The notes: a model not told the origin generated them from the sequence alone. A DNA stretch of 64,000 nt from Duganella sp. CF517 (GCF_900110275.1 NZ_FODC01000004.1:682001-746000), one strand, 5' to 3'; positions 25,720 through 35,537 are shown, numbered from the stretch's first letter. Numbers and translations: made by a program.

Positions 25720-28700
25720 ATGACCCAGTTTAAAAAGACCGCCATCGCCATGGCGGTGGCCCAGATCGGCTTCATGGCCAGCGCCGGCGCCTTGGCGCAG
25801 TCGGCACCGCCGGCGGAAGCCGCGCCGCAGGAGGGCGCCGCCGCCGTGGTGGTGGTGTCCGGGCAGCGCGCCGCGCTGCAATCGGCCCAGAAAATCAAAC
25901 AGAACGCCGATGAGATCGTCGACTCGATCAATGCCGAGGACATCGGCAAGCTGCCAGACCGCTCGATCACCGAGGTGCTGCAACGCGTCGTCGGCGTCAC
26001 CATGGACCGCAGCGTCGCCGGCGACCCGCAACACTTCGCCGTCGAAGGCTCGGGCATCGCGATCCGCGGCCTGAACTACGTGCGCTCGGAATTGAACGGC
26101 CGCGATTCGTTCTCGGCCGGCGGTGGCCGCGCGCTCAGCTTCGAAGACGTGCCGCCGGAATTGATGGCCGGCGTCGACGTGTACAAAAACCCGTCGGCCG
26201 AACAGATCGAAGGCGCCATCAGCGGCCTGGTCAACCTGCGCACAGCCATGCCGTTCGACTACAAGGGCTTCAAGGGCGCGATCTCCGGCGACATGTCGTG
26301 GGGCGACCTGCGCAAGGGCAAGGCGGCGCCATCGAGCTCGCTGCTGCTGTCGGACCGCTGGAAAACCCCGTTCGGCGAGTTCGGCCTGCTGGTCGACCTG
26401 GCCAAGTCGCGCAGCGACGTGCGCACCGACAATTTGCAGGTCGAGCCCTACTATCCGCGCGACAACCTGGTGCCCGGCCAGACGGTCTGGGTGCCGAAGG
26501 GCGTGACCTGGCGCACCACCGAGTTCGAGCGTACCCGCCAGGGCCAGTACGCCGCCGCCCAGTGGCGTCCCAACAAAGACCTGAACACCTCGCTGACCTA
26601 TTTCAAGTCCAAGTACAACCTGACCTGGTCCGAGCAGGCAATGCTGATGTCGCACAATTCGCCGTACACCATCCAGGTGGCCAACGGCACCTACGGCGCC
26701 AACGGCCAGCTGCTGACCGGCACGCTGTCGGACCCGAGCACCGGCGGCATCAACCTCAATCCGGACCGCCGCGTGGCCTCGCGCGATTCGTCGACCACCG
26801 ACATTTCGTGGAACGTGCAATGGCGCGTGACGCCGCAGTGGACCATCCGCAACGACCTGCAAGGCGTGCGCGCCAAGACCCAGGCGCTCGATTCGGACGT
26901 CGCCACCGGCCTGCAACTGCAAAAGCAAAACCTCGACCTGACCGGATCGATGCCGCGACTGAATTTCGACGACGCCGACCGCGCCGCCATCGCCGACCCG
27001 AAGAACTACTACTGGGCCTACACGATGGAGCACCTGGACAAGTCGACCGCCAGCAACAACGTCTGGAAGACCGACGCCCAGTATGACTTCGACGACAAGG
27101 TGCTGCGCGACGTGCGTTTCGGCGTGCGCTTCACCGACCGCGAATCGGACACCCGGAATTCGAACCCGAGCTACAACTGGCAGGGTGTGACCCAGCCGTG
27201 GATGCTGGGCTGGAACATTCCGACGCTGGCCTCGCTGGGCGACTCGCGCTTCAACAGCGAGGCGCGCCTGCACCAGTTCACCAATTTCTTCAACGGCAGC
27301 GTGTCGGTGCCGTCGGCCGTGTTCCCGAGCGACGCCGTGGCGCGCGGCTATCCGGACAGCTACGCCACGCTGCACGGCTACCACGACATCCTGTGCCGGG
27401 AGACGGCGGCCGCCAACGGCTACGGCGATTGTCCGGCGTGGGTGCCCGCCACGTTCGGCACCGATCCGGCCGAAAACAACAACGTGCGCGAGAAGACCAA
27501 GGCCTTCTACACCCAGGTGCGGTTCGCCTTCGAGGACTTGAAGTATCCGATCGACGGCAACCTCGGCGTGCGCTACGTCAAGACCGATTCGACCGCGGCC
27601 GGTTACACCGTGTTCGCGCCGGCCGTCTTCAGCGTGCCGCCCGGCGCCGGCCAGACCGGCGTGCCGATTCCGCAGATCGCCGCGTTCTCGCGCCAGGAAG
27701 ACTTCAAAAACTCGTACAGCAACATCCTGCCGAGCCTGAACCTGAAGCTGAAGGCCACCGACCAGTTGCAGTTCCGCCTGGCGCTGGCCAAGGCGCTGTC
27801 GCGTCCGGATTTCACCCAGTTGCAAGCCTATAACGCGCTGACCCAGCGCATCTACAGCACCCTCAACCCGGCCACCAACGTGGTCAACATCGACAACGTC
27901 GCCCTGACCGGCGAGGCATCGGGCAACCCGATGCTCAAACCGGTGACCTCGACCCAGCTGGACTTGACGGCCGAATGGTATTTCGCGCCCGGCGGTTCGC
28001 TCACGCTGGCGCTGTTCAACAAGCAGTTGAAGGACATCATCGTCAACCAGGTCAGCAATATCTCGGCGGCCGACGCCACCGGCAAGATCCAGAACTTCAC
28101 CACCACCTCGCCCGTCAACGGCGCCAAGGGCCACGCGCGCGGCTTCGAGCTGGCCTACCAGCAGTATTACGACAACGTGCCGGCCTGGCTCAAGGGTATC
28201 GGCCTGCAGGCCAGCTTCACCTACGTCGACAGCAAGCGCAAGCTGTACAACCCGGTGTATTCGCCGTATTGCAGCGGCGGCGCCGGCGCCGAGAACCTGA
28301 ACCTCAACATCAACGGCTGCGACACCGACGGCCGCGTGTTCGACGACCTGCCGCTGCAAGGGCTGTCGCGCCGCACCGCCAACCTGTCGCTGATGTACGA
28401 CCGCGGCCCGGTGTCGGCGCGCCTGGCGTACAACTGGAAGTCGCGCAACCTGCAAGGGGTCAACCAGTACGGCACCAACGGCACCGACGGCAAGGACACC
28501 AATCCCGCCAGCGCCACCTACAACGCCACGAGCCTGGCCTACGGCCTGCCGCTGTGGGCCGAAGCCTACGGCCAGCTCGACGGCTCGATCTTCTACAAGA
28601 TCACCGACCAGCTGACCTTCGGCATCGAGGCGCAGAACTTGAACAACGCCAAGTTCCGTCAAACCATGCAACAGCATATCGGCAGCATGGAGCACACCTG

Positions 28701-28749
28701 GTTCGCCACCGGCCGCCGTTACGCCGCCAAGGTTAGTTACAACTTTTAA
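25720..28749 (+). CDS. TonB-dependent receptor (carbohydrate type)
   Basis: A 1009-residue outer-membrane receptor. Signal peptide to about residue 27; plug domain from about 40 (VVVVSGQRAALQSAQKIKQNADEIVDSINAEDIGKLPDRS), a form common in carbohydrate-linked receptors of Proteobacteria; barrel from about 180; terminal YAAKVSYNF. Start ATG at 25720 with CGGAGA upstream. It lies between a sugar MFS and a GH6 cellulase, with a LacI-type palindrome and a GTTTAGT box upstream. Uptake of cello-oligosaccharides is the inferred function. Confidence 0.92.
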   Translation: MTQFKKTAIAMAVAQIGFMASAGALAQSAPPAEAAPQEGAAAVVVVSGQRAALQSAQKIKQNADEIVDSINAEDIGKLPDRSITEVLQRVVGVTMDRSVAGDPQHFAVEGSGIAIRGLNYVRSELNGRDSFSAGGGRALSFEDVPPELMAGVDVYKNPSAEQIEGAISGLVNLRTAMPFDYKGFKGAISGDMSWGDLRKGKAAPSSSLLLSDRWKTPFGEFGLLVDLAKSRSDVRTDNLQVEPYYPRDNLVPGQTVWVPKGVTWRTTEFERTRQGQYAAAQWRPNKDLNTSLTYFKSKYNLTWSEQAMLMSHNSPYTIQVANGTYGANGQLLTGTLSDPSTGGINLNPDRRVASRDSSTTDISWNVQWRVTPQWTIRNDLQGVRAKTQALDSDVATGLQLQKQNLDLTGSMPRLNFDDADRAAIADPKNYYWAYTMEHLDKSTASNNVWKTDAQYDFDDKVLRDVRFGVRFTDRESDTRNSNPSYNWQGVTQPWMLGWNIPTLASLGDSRFNSEARLHQFTNFFNGSVSVPSAVFPSDAVARGYPDSYATLHGYHDILCRETAAANGYGDCPAWVPATFGTDPAENNNVREKTKAFYTQVRFAFEDLKYPIDGNLGVRYVKTDSTAAGYTVFAPAVFSVPPGAGQTGVPIPQIAAFSRQEDFKNSYSNILPSLNLKLKATDQLQFRLALAKALSRPDFTQLQAYNALTQRIYSTLNPATNVVNIDNVALTGEASGNPMLKPVTSTQLDLTAEWYFAPGGSLTLALFNKQLKDIIVNQVSNISAADATGKIQNFTTTSPVNGAKGHARGFELAYQQYYDNVPAWLKGIGLQASFTYVDSKRKLYNPVYSPYCSGGAGAENLNLNINGCDTDGRVFDDLPLQGLSRRTANLSLMYDRGPVSARLAYNWKSRNLQGVNQYGTNGTDGKDTNPASATYNATSLAYGLPLWAEAYGQLDGSIFYKITDQLTFGIEAQNLNNAKFRQTMQQHIGSMEHTWFATGRRYAAKVSYNF

Positions 28750-28849
28750 GCGCTGGATGTAGTCGCAGTGGCAGCAAGCCGGCCGGGGCGCAAGCGCGCC
28801 GCGGCCGGGTCGGAGACGTCGTACACAAACAAACCTAAAGGAAACCATC

Positions 28850-30103
28850 ATGAAGAACCTCTTGCGGCCGTTGCTGGCCGTCGCGCTGTCGCTGGCCGCC
28901 AACCTGGCCAGCGCCGCCCCGAGCTGCAGCGCCACCTATGCCACCCGCAACGACTGGGCCACCGGCTTCGTCGTCGACGTGGTCGTCACCAACGCGGGCC
29001 CCGCCACCGTCAGCGGCTGGAACGTCAAATGGACCTACGGCGGCCCGGTGGCCCTGACGTCGGCCCCGTGGGGCGCCAACGTCACCATCAGCGGCAACAC
29101 CGTCACCGGCACCGACAATGGCAGCCACCCCAGCATCCCCGCCGGCGGCACGGTCAGCTACGGCATGTCGCTGTCGTACACGGGCGCGCGCCCGACCCCC
29201 GGCCCGATCACCGTCAACGGCACCAATTGCGTGACCACCGCCATCCCCGCGCTGTACGTCGATCCGCAATCGACCGCCGCGATCTGGGTGCGCAACAATC
29301 CAGCCGACGGCCGCGCCGCCGACATCAACGCCCGCATCGCCACCCAGCCGGGCGCGCGCTGGTTCGGCAACTGGAGCGGCGACATCGGCTACGCTACCGG
29401 CAGCTATGTCGGCGCGGCGGCCGCCAACAACCGCATGCCCGCCCTGGTGGCCTACAACATCCCGGCGCGCGACTGCGGCCAGTACAGCGCCGGCGGCGCC
29501 GGCTCGCTGGCCGACTACCAGAACTGGATCAGCGCCTTCGCCGGCGGCATCGCCAACCGCGACGCCATCGTCATCCTGGAACCGGACGCGATCCCGCAGC
29601 TCGACTGCCTCGACGCCAACGGCAAGGCGGCGCGCCTGCAACTGTTGCAGTTCGCGGTGAACCAATTCAAGACGCAAGCGCCGCGCGCGCTGGTGTATCT
29701 GGACATCGGCAACAGCGCCTGGCTGGCGCCGGCCGAAGCGGCCACGCGCCTGTACAACGCCGGCATCGCCAACGCCCACGGCTTCTCGCTGAACGTGTCG
29801 AACTACCGCAGCGACGCCGAGAGCAACGCCTACGGCAACGCCGTGCGCGCCGCGCTGCAGCAGCAACGCGGCTGGACCAAGCCGTTCGTCGTCGACACCA
29901 GCCGCAACGGCAACGGCCCGAACGGCACGCTGTGGTGCGATCCGGCCGGCCGCAAGATCGGCGTGGCGCCGCGCGTCAACGCCGCCGGCACCCAGCCGGA
30001 AATGACCTTGTGGATCAAGTCGCCGGGGGAATCGGACGGTTGCGCGGCCGCCGCCGGCACTTTTTCGCCGGATCTGGCGTACAAACTGATTTACGGTTAC
30101 TGA
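28850..30103 (+). CDS. Secreted cellulase: CBM2 plus GH6
   Basis: A 417-residue secreted enzyme. Signal peptide to ASA (about 22); a family 2 cellulose-binding module at about 24-126 with two terminal cysteines and the exposed-tryptophan pattern (GWNVKWTY); then a GH6 catalytic domain. GH6 landmarks are YNIPARDCGQYSAGG (catalytic-acid region), VILEPDAIPQLDC, GFSLNVSNY and WIKSPGESDG near the C-terminus. It cleaves beta-1,4-glucan; endo- or exo-action cannot be decided. CBM2 at the N-terminus with almost no linker is compact for the family. It is 100 bp downstream of the TonB receptor and probably co-expressed with it. Confidence 0.92.
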   Translation: MKNLLRPLLAVALSLAANLASAAPSCSATYATRNDWATGFVVDVVVTNAGPATVSGWNVKWTYGGPVALTSAPWGANVTISGNTVTGTDNGSHPSIPAGGTVSYGMSLSYTGARPTPGPITVNGTNCVTTAIPALYVDPQSTAAIWVRNNPADGRAADINARIATQPGARWFGNWSGDIGYATGSYVGAAAANNRMPALVAYNIPARDCGQYSAGGAGSLADYQNWISAFAGGIANRDAIVILEPDAIPQLDCLDANGKAARLQLLQFAVNQFKTQAPRALVYLDIGNSAWLAPAEAATRLYNAGIANAHGFSLNVSNYRSDAESNAYGNAVRAALQQQRGWTKPFVVDTSRNGNGPNGTLWCDPAGRKIGVAPRVNAAGTQPEMTLWIKSPGESDGCAAAAGTFSPDLAYKLIYGY

Positions 30104-30183
30104 TGCCAGCCATGGTATCCTGGGATTCCGGGTATCGGCGGGATCGCAGCGGCGCCGTGTATGCATCAAAACAGTGAGACGAC

Positions 30184-31050
30184 ATGGCACGACGATGGCG
30201 GGGCGGCGCGGCATTCTGGTTCACCGCGGGGATGGTCTGCACGCAATGGGCTTATGCGGCCACGCCAGCCGACGGCGGCCCCGGCCCGTTGCGGCTGGTG
30301 GTCGGCGACGCCAACGACGCCTGCCTGCGCGACCCGCGCCATCCGGAGCTGCCGCGCGAGGGTGGCATCATGTGCGATCTGTTGCGCGAAATGGCGCGCC
30401 GGGTCGGCTACGACACGCCGTTCGAACGCTATCCGCTGCAGCGCGCGCTGTTCATCGGCGAAACCGGCCGCAACGTGATGCTGGCGCCGCTGGCGCGCAT
30501 CCCGGCGCGCGAGCATTTGTTCCGCTGGCTGGTGCGGATGCTCGAGGACGAGCTGGTGGTGGTGACCCGGCGCGATGCGCGCTTCGACATCGACAGCGCG
30601 CGCGCGCTGCGCCATCTGCATATCGGCGTGGTGCGCGACGGCGTGGCGGCCAGGCTGGCGGCCGAACAGGGCTGGCCCGACGTGGTCGCGGCGTCGCGCG
30701 ATGTCAACAACGCCCATAAATTGCGGCTGGGCCGGATCGACGCCTGGGTCGGGCCCTGGAACGCGATCCTGGTGGCCCAGCGCGCCGCCGGCCTGCCGCT
30801 GTCGGCGCTGCGCCGCGGCGCGGTGCTGCGCCGCCTGCCGCTCTACCTGGCCGGTTCGCGCGATCTCGACCCGGCCGTCGCGGCGCGCTGGCAAACGGCG
30901 TTCGACGCCATGCGCAAGGACGGCACGCTGGCGCGGATTTTACGCCAGCATCAATTCGAATCGGCGCCGCCGCCGCCGACGGCGGCGGCGGCGCGCGAGC
31001 CGGCGCGCAAGGCCGCGGCCAAGCCGACGCCGCCCTCCGGCGGCCGCTAA
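30184..31050 (+). CDS. Periplasmic solute-binding protein, amino-acid ABC type (paralogue 1)
   Basis: A 288-residue protein with an N-terminal export signal and an SBP_bac_3-like fold (LRLVVGDANDACLRDP...MCDLLREMARRVGYDTPFERYPLQRALFI...NAHKLRLGRIDAWVGPWNAIL). The last 35 residues are an Ala/Pro/Lys-rich tail. There are no ABC permease or ATPase genes beside it. It precedes a response regulator / histidine kinase pair by 112 bp and has a paralogue at 37225. I infer a sensing rather than uptake role. The ligand is unknown. Confidence 0.78.
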   Translation: MARRWRGGAAFWFTAGMVCTQWAYAATPADGGPGPLRLVVGDANDACLRDPRHPELPREGGIMCDLLREMARRVGYDTPFERYPLQRALFIGETGRNVMLAPLARIPAREHLFRWLVRMLEDELVVVTRRDARFDIDSARALRHLHIGVVRDGVAARLAAEQGWPDVVAASRDVNNAHKLRLGRIDAWVGPWNAILVAQRAAGLPLSALRRGAVLRRLPLYLAGSRDLDPAVAARWQTAFDAMRKDGTLARILRQHQFESAPPPPTAAAAREPARKAAAKPTPPSGGR

Positions 31051-31088
31051 TCTTTTCATTTCGACCAGCGCCGGTGGCGCCCCCGCCG

Positions 31089-31114
31089 AAAATAAAGAAA
31101 ATCTGAAGATTGGG
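31089..31114 (+). promoter_or_regulatory. 26-bp repeated element upstream of the two-component operon (copy 1)
   Basis: Shares 23 of 26 bases with 37096-37121, including the run CTGAAGATTGGG. It contains near-direct repeats GAAAATCT and GAAGATTG. It is about 36 bp ahead of TAAACT (31151), a possible -10 for the response regulator gene. A binding site for the encoded regulator is plausible; a dispersed repeat is the alternative. Confidence 0.5.
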
Positions 31115-31162
31115 CGCGACGGCGGCGCTCCGGCCCCATGCCGCCGCTGCTAAACTAGCCCG

Positions 31163-31828
31163 ATGAAAATATTTTTGATCGAAGACGACATCGCCATCGG
31201 CAGCGCCTTGCTGTCGGTGTTCCAGGACGAAGGGCACAGCGTGGTGTGGTGCCGGCTGGGCGGCGACGCGGTGGACCGCGTCAAGGCCGAACATTTCGAC
31301 GTGGTGCTGCTCGACCTCGGACTGCCCGACGGCGACGGCGTCGACATCCTCGGCGCGCTGCGGGCGGCCGGACAGACCATGCCGGTGCTGGTGCTGACCG
31401 CGCGCGAAAGCTTGCAGGACCGACTGGCCGCGTTCGCCATCGGCGCCGACGACTATTTGATCAAGCCGTTCGCCATTCCCGAGCTGCTGGCCCGCCTGCG
31501 CGCGGTGGTGCGGCGCGCCGGGCTGGCGGCCGACGGCCACGAGCCGGAGTGGAAGGTGGGCGCGCTGGTGCTCAACGAGCGCCGCAAGCTGGTGGCGCTG
31601 GCCGGCGAGACGCTGGCGTTGTCGAAAACCGAGTACGGCTTGCTGCTGACCTTGTTGCAACAGTCGGGCCGGGTGCTGACGCGCGCCGAGATCGAGAGCC
31701 GGGTGCTGCCCAACAGCGACGGCAAGACGCTCGACGTGCACATCTTCAACCTGCGCAAGAAAATCGGCGACGGCTTCATCCGCACGGTGCGCGGCGTCGG
31801 CTACATGATCGAGCCCGATGAGGGCTAG
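31163..31828 (+). CDS. OmpR/QseB-type response regulator
   Basis: A 221-residue two-domain regulator. The receiver domain (1-115) has the acidic pair in LIEDD, the phosphoacceptor aspartate in VVLLDLGLPDGDG near residue 51 and the lysine in YLIKPF. The C-terminal winged helix (about 130-220) has ALSKTEYGLLLTLLQQSGRVLTRAEIESRV and HIFNLRKKIG...IRTVRGVGYMIE. Its stop codon overlaps the kinase gene by 11 bp. The possible -10 at 31151 would leave almost no 5' leader. It likely responds to the solute bound by the neighbouring periplasmic protein. Confidence 0.93.
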   Translation: MKIFLIEDDIAIGSALLSVFQDEGHSVVWCRLGGDAVDRVKAEHFDVVLLDLGLPDGDGVDILGALRAAGQTMPVLVLTARESLQDRLAAFAIGADDYLIKPFAIPELLARLRAVVRRAGLAADGHEPEWKVGALVLNERRKLVALAGETLALSKTEYGLLLTLLQQSGRVLTRAEIESRVLPNSDGKTLDVHIFNLRKKIGDGFIRTVRGVGYMIEPDEG

Positions 31829-33197
31829 GCAGCCGTCGCTGTTCGGCCGCTTGATGACCGGTTTCGCCGGCGTGCTGGCGGCGGTCACGCTGGTGTCGTT
31901 CGCCTACGTCGTCTACGAGGCCAAGGCCACCCAGCGCGTGCGCACCCAGGCCGAGAACCGGGCCCACGCGCACGAGGCGCTGCTGCACTTCGGCGCGCTG
32001 GCGCGCCAGCCGCGGGCGATGCTGGCGGCCGCCGCCCAGATCGAGGCGGTGCGCGCGCACATGTTCAAGTCGCTCGACTACCGCTCGCGCGTGCGCCTGC
32101 GCCTGTGGCAAGGCGGCCGCCTGGTCTACAACTCGGCGCCCTGGCTGCCGGCCGCGCTGCCGGCCTTCGGCACGCCGCAGGCGCGCACCGCCAGTTCGTG
32201 GGAGCGCGCGGTGGTGGCGGACCCGGCCAACGGTCTGGTCGTCGAGCGCAGCCACGAGGTCGACGATGAATGGATGCTGTCGCTGTCGGCGCTCAACGTG
32301 CTGATGTCGTCGACCGTTTTCAGCCTGCCGCTGTTGCTGTTGCCGGCCTGGCTGATCGTCGGCATCGGCCTGCGGCCGCTGCGCCGCATCGCCGAGCTGA
32401 TCGAGCAGCGCGACGAATTCGATCTGGCGCCCTTGCCCGATTCGAACTACCGCGAACTGTCGCCGCTGGTGTCGGCCATCAACCGGCTGCTGGCGCGCCT
32501 GTCGCAGCGCATCGAGCGCGAGCACGCCTTCATCACCGACGCCGCGCACGAACTGAAGACGCCGCTGGCGGCGATCCAGATCAACGCCCATTTGATCCTG
32601 AGCCGCTGCGACGCCGGCGTGCGCGAGCGCTGCGCCGCCGCCGCCGCCGGCCTGAATGGCGGTGTCGACCGCGCCAGCCACATGGTGCACCAGTTGCTCG
32701 CCTTCGAACGCGCCAGCACCGAGTCCGACAGCGTGCCGGACACGCCGATGGAACTGGCCTCGTTCCTGCGCGGGCGCATCGCGGCGATGGCGCCGATCGC
32801 CGTGGCGCGCCGCATCGATATCGTCTTCGAGGCCGACGCCGCGCCGGTGCGCCTGCTGCACGTCGAGAGCATGGCCGCGCTGTTCGACAATTTGCTGAGC
32901 AACGCGATCAAGTACGCGCCCGACCGCAGCCGCATCCACATCGCGCTCGCCAACCATGCCGGACTGGACCGCGTGACCTTGACCGACGAGGGGCCCGGCA
33001 TCGTCCCGGCCCTGCGGCGGCGCGTGTTCGAGCGCTTCTACCGCCTGCCCGGACAGCGCGAGGCGGGCAGCGGCCTGGGGCTGGCCATCGCCCAGCGCGC
33101 CGCCGAGCGCAACAAGGCCAGCATCGCGCTGGCCGACGGCCCCGGCGGCAAGGGCCTGTGCGTGCGCGTCGACTTCCCGCGCAAGGCCGACGGCTGA
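31818..33197 (+). CDS. Sensor histidine kinase (QseC/TctE type)
   Basis: A 459-residue membrane kinase. Transmembrane helices at about 12-32 and 155-180 flank a 120-residue periplasmic domain. After the second helix come a HAMP-like linker and the phosphoacceptor H-box (EHAFITDAAHELKTPLAAIQINAHL, near residue 245). The ATPase domain follows with N-box NAIKYAPDRS, G1 DEGPGI and G2 GSGLGLAI. It overlaps the response regulator by 11 bp, so the two are translated together. Confidence 0.93.
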   Translation: MRARQPSLFGRLMTGFAGVLAAVTLVSFAYVVYEAKATQRVRTQAENRAHAHEALLHFGALARQPRAMLAAAAQIEAVRAHMFKSLDYRSRVRLRLWQGGRLVYNSAPWLPAALPAFGTPQARTASSWERAVVADPANGLVVERSHEVDDEWMLSLSALNVLMSSTVFSLPLLLLPAWLIVGIGLRPLRRIAELIEQRDEFDLAPLPDSNYRELSPLVSAINRLLARLSQRIEREHAFITDAAHELKTPLAAIQINAHLILSRCDAGVRERCAAAAAGLNGGVDRASHMVHQLLAFERASTESDSVPDTPMELASFLRGRIAAMAPIAVARRIDIVFEADAAPVRLLHVESMAALFDNLLSNAIKYAPDRSRIHIALANHAGLDRVTLTDEGPGIVPALRRRVFERFYRLPGQREAGSGLGLAIAQRAAERNKASIALADGPGGKGLCVRVDFPRKADG

Positions 33198-33207
33198 GGC
33201 GGCGCCG

Positions 33208-34026
33208 TCAGCCCGGCGCGGCGCGCGGCGGCGCGCGCAGCCCGGCCAGCAGCAGATCGGTCATCAGGCAGTGCGCCAGCAGCGCGCCGGCGCCGTCGGC
33301 CGGGGCGGCGGCGCTGCCGAGCACCAGCCGCGCCGACGCCGGCACGAACGGCGCCAGCGCCACGTCGCTGACGACGACCGCGCCGAAGCCGTCGCCGATG
33401 TAGTGGCCGATGGCGTCGAGCATCGCCGCGTCGGGCATGCCCTGGCAGAAGAACAGGCCGGCGGCGGGCGGGGCCGCCTCGCGCGCGGCGGCCGCCGCCG
33501 GCATCGCCGGCGCGCGCGCGGCCAGGCCCTGGCGCAGCAGCGCGTCGCGCGCATACAGGGCGGCCAGGCCGAGCTGGTAGGCGGCCAGGCAGTCGATGCG
33601 CGGCGCGCGCGCCAGCACGGCGACGGCGTCGGCCAGCGGCGCGCCGTCGAGGTGGGCGCGCAGGCGGTGGACGGCCGCGGCGGCATGGTCGAGCAGGTCG
33701 CCGGCGCCGCCGCGCGGACGCGGCGGCGGCAGATGGAACAACACGGCCGTGTCGTGGCGGCCCAGGCTGGCCACCAGCGCTTGCTTCAGATCGGTCAGGC
33801 CGGTGTGGCCGAGGGCGCGGCAAAAACGCATGATGCTCGGCGCGCTGGCGCCGGCCCGGTCGCCGATCACCGCCATCGGGGTGCGGGCAAATTCCAGCGG
33901 CGCTTGCAGCAGCACGTCGGCCACTTTGCGCTCGACCGGCGTCAGGCGCGGGTAGGCGTGGGCGACGCGCTCGAGGAAGGGATTGCCGGCCACGCCGGCG
34001 GCGCGCGTCGCCGGCGTCGCCGTCAT
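33208..34026 (-). CDS. MurR/RpiR-family transcriptional regulator
   Basis: A 272-residue regulator. The N-terminal HTH_6 domain spans about residues 18-92 (FLERVAHAYPRLTPVERKVADVLLQ...GDRAGASAPSIMRFCRALGHTGLTDLKQAL). The rest corresponds to a SIS sugar-phosphate domain but is alanine-rich and poorly conserved. Its start overlaps the halogenase stop by 4 bp (ATGA), so it is the last gene of a GH13 / halogenase / rpiR operon. It probably controls this or a related sugar operon in response to a sugar phosphate. Confidence 0.82.
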   Translation of the reverse strand: MTATPATRAAGVAGNPFLERVAHAYPRLTPVERKVADVLLQAPLEFARTPMAVIGDRAGASAPSIMRFCRALGHTGLTDLKQALVASLGRHDTAVLFHLPPPRPRGGAGDLLDHAAAAVHRLRAHLDGAPLADAVAVLARAPRIDCLAAYQLGLAALYARDALLRQGLAARAPAMPAAAAAREAAPPAAGLFFCQGMPDAAMLDAIGHYIGDGFGAVVVSDVALAPFVPASARLVLGSAAAPADGAGALLAHCLMTDLLLAGLRAPPRAAPG

Positions 34027-35537
34027 GGCCGCGGCGCCGCGCAATGTTCGGCGATGAAGGCGTCCTGGCTCGGCATGCGCGCCACGCATTGGCCGATGAC
34101 GCCGGCGACGTCGCCCAGGTACTCGGCCACCTCGCCCTCGTCGAGCAGGTCGGCCAGCGGGTGGTGGCCGCCCGCTTCGATGCCCTGGCCGTGCAGCACC
34201 TGCAACCAGCCGACCTCCGAAAACAGTTCGTTGTCGATGCGCACGATGCGCCCGCGCGCGCGGTACAGCTCGATCTTGGCGCGCAGCGTGTCGGGCACCG
34301 GCATGGTGCGGCAATAGTCCCAGAACGGCGTGTCGGCGCGCGTGGTGGCGTGGTAGTGCAGGATGATGAAATCGCGGATGCGCTCGACTTCGAAGTCGCT
34401 CTGGCGGTTGAACTCGGCGATGTCGGGCGCGCTGAAGCCGCGGTCGGGGAAGAAGGCGATCAGGCGCGCGATGGTCGACTGGATCAGGTGGATGCTGGTC
34501 GATTCGAGCGGTTCGAGGAAGCCGGACGACAGGCCGACCGCCACCACGTTCTTGTTCCACACCTGTTTGCGCTTGCCGGCGGTGAAGCGCAGCTGCTTGG
34601 GCTCGGCCAGCGCGGGGCCGTCGAGGTTGTCCATCAGCAGCCTGGCGGCGGCGTCGTCGTCCATGAAGGCGCTGGCGTAGACGTGGCCGTTGCCGGTGCG
34701 GTGCTGCAGGCCGATGCGCCATTGCCAGCCGGCAGGGCGCGCCGTGGCGCGGGTGTAGGGCAGCAATTCGGGGCCGGCGCCGGACGGCACGGCCCAGGCG
34801 CGGTCGCACGGCAGCCAGTGGCGCCAGTCGTCGAAGCCGGTGTGCAGCGCCTGCTCGATCAGCAGCGCGCGGAAGCCGCTGCAGTCGATGAACAGCTCGC
34901 CGCCGACCCGCTCGCCGCTTGCCATGCGCACCGCCTCGACGTGGCCGTCGGCGGCGCGCAGCACGCTGTCGACCACCTTGCCCTCGATCCGCTCGACGCC
35001 GCGCGCCTCGCTGTAGCGGCGCAGATAGGCGGCGTACAGGCCGGCGTCGAAGTGGAACGCGTGGACGATGTCGCCCAGCGGCGAATTGGCGTGCGAGCGG
35101 TCGGCGCGCATGAACTTGTTCTGGCGCGCCGCCATGCGGTTGATCGAATAGCGCTCGAGGTCCGGCGCCTGGCCGGCCTGGTGCAGGCGCAGCCAGTACT
35201 GGTAGAAGGGCAGGGTGGCCAGGTCCTGGCCGAAGATGCCGAAGCCGTGCATGTAGTTGTCGCCCAGCTTGCCCCAGTCGCGGAACTCGATGCCCAGCTT
35301 GAACGTGCCCTGGGTCGCGCGGATGAACTCGTCCTCGTCGATGCCGAGCACCTGGTTGAAGCGCCGTATCATCGGGATCGTCGATTCGCCGACGCCGACG
35401 CTGGAAATTTCGTCGGACTCGATCAGCTTGATCCTGACCTTGCCTTCCAATACCTTCGCCAGCGCGGCCGCCGTCATCCAGCCGGCCGTGCCGCCGCCGA
35501 CGATGACGACCTTGGTGATGTTTTTCTGCGTCATCAT
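34023..35537 (-). CDS. Flavin-dependent tryptophan-halogenase-like protein
   Basis: A 504-residue FAD protein of the tryptophan halogenase family. FAD motif VIVGGGTAGWMTAAAL at the N-terminus; conserved lysine in TFKLGIEFRDW near residue 80; conserved glutamate in FLEPLESTSIHLI near 350. The halogenase signature W-x-W-x-I-P is present as WQWRIG, with the last proline replaced by glycine. Its ATG overlaps the GH13 stop (ATGA); a second ATG immediately after is better spaced from AAGGAG. Members of this family are frequent beside TonB receptors and amylases in glucan-using Proteobacteria, where their substrate is unknown. Tryptophan halogenation should not be assumed. Confidence 0.85.
   Translation of the reverse strand: MMTQKNITKVVIVGGGTAGWMTAAALAKVLEGKVRIKLIESDEISSVGVGESTIPMIRRFNQVLGIDEDEFIRATQGTFKLGIEFRDWGKLGDNYMHGFGIFGQDLATLPFYQYWLRLHQAGQAPDLERYSINRMAARQNKFMRADRSHANSPLGDIVHAFHFDAGLYAAYLRRYSEARGVERIEGKVVDSVLRAADGHVEAVRMASGERVGGELFIDCSGFRALLIEQALHTGFDDWRHWLPCDRAWAVPSGAGPELLPYTRATARPAGWQWRIGLQHRTGNGHVYASAFMDDDAAARLLMDNLDGPALAEPKQLRFTAGKRKQVWNKNVVAVGLSSGFLEPLESTSIHLIQSTIARLIAFFPDRGFSAPDIAEFNRQSDFEVERIRDFIILHYHATTRADTPFWDYCRTMPVPDTLRAKIELYRARGRIVRIDNELFSEVGWLQVLHGQGIEAGGHHPLADLLDEGEVAEYLGDVAGVIGQCVARMPSQDAFIAEHCAAPRP

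Noticed and set aside
25651..28935. Very long open frame antisense to the TonB receptor (about 1090 codons)
   Set aside because: A GC-rich shadow frame with repetitive Val/Arg/Gly/His composition and no domain; the opposite strand encodes a clear receptor.
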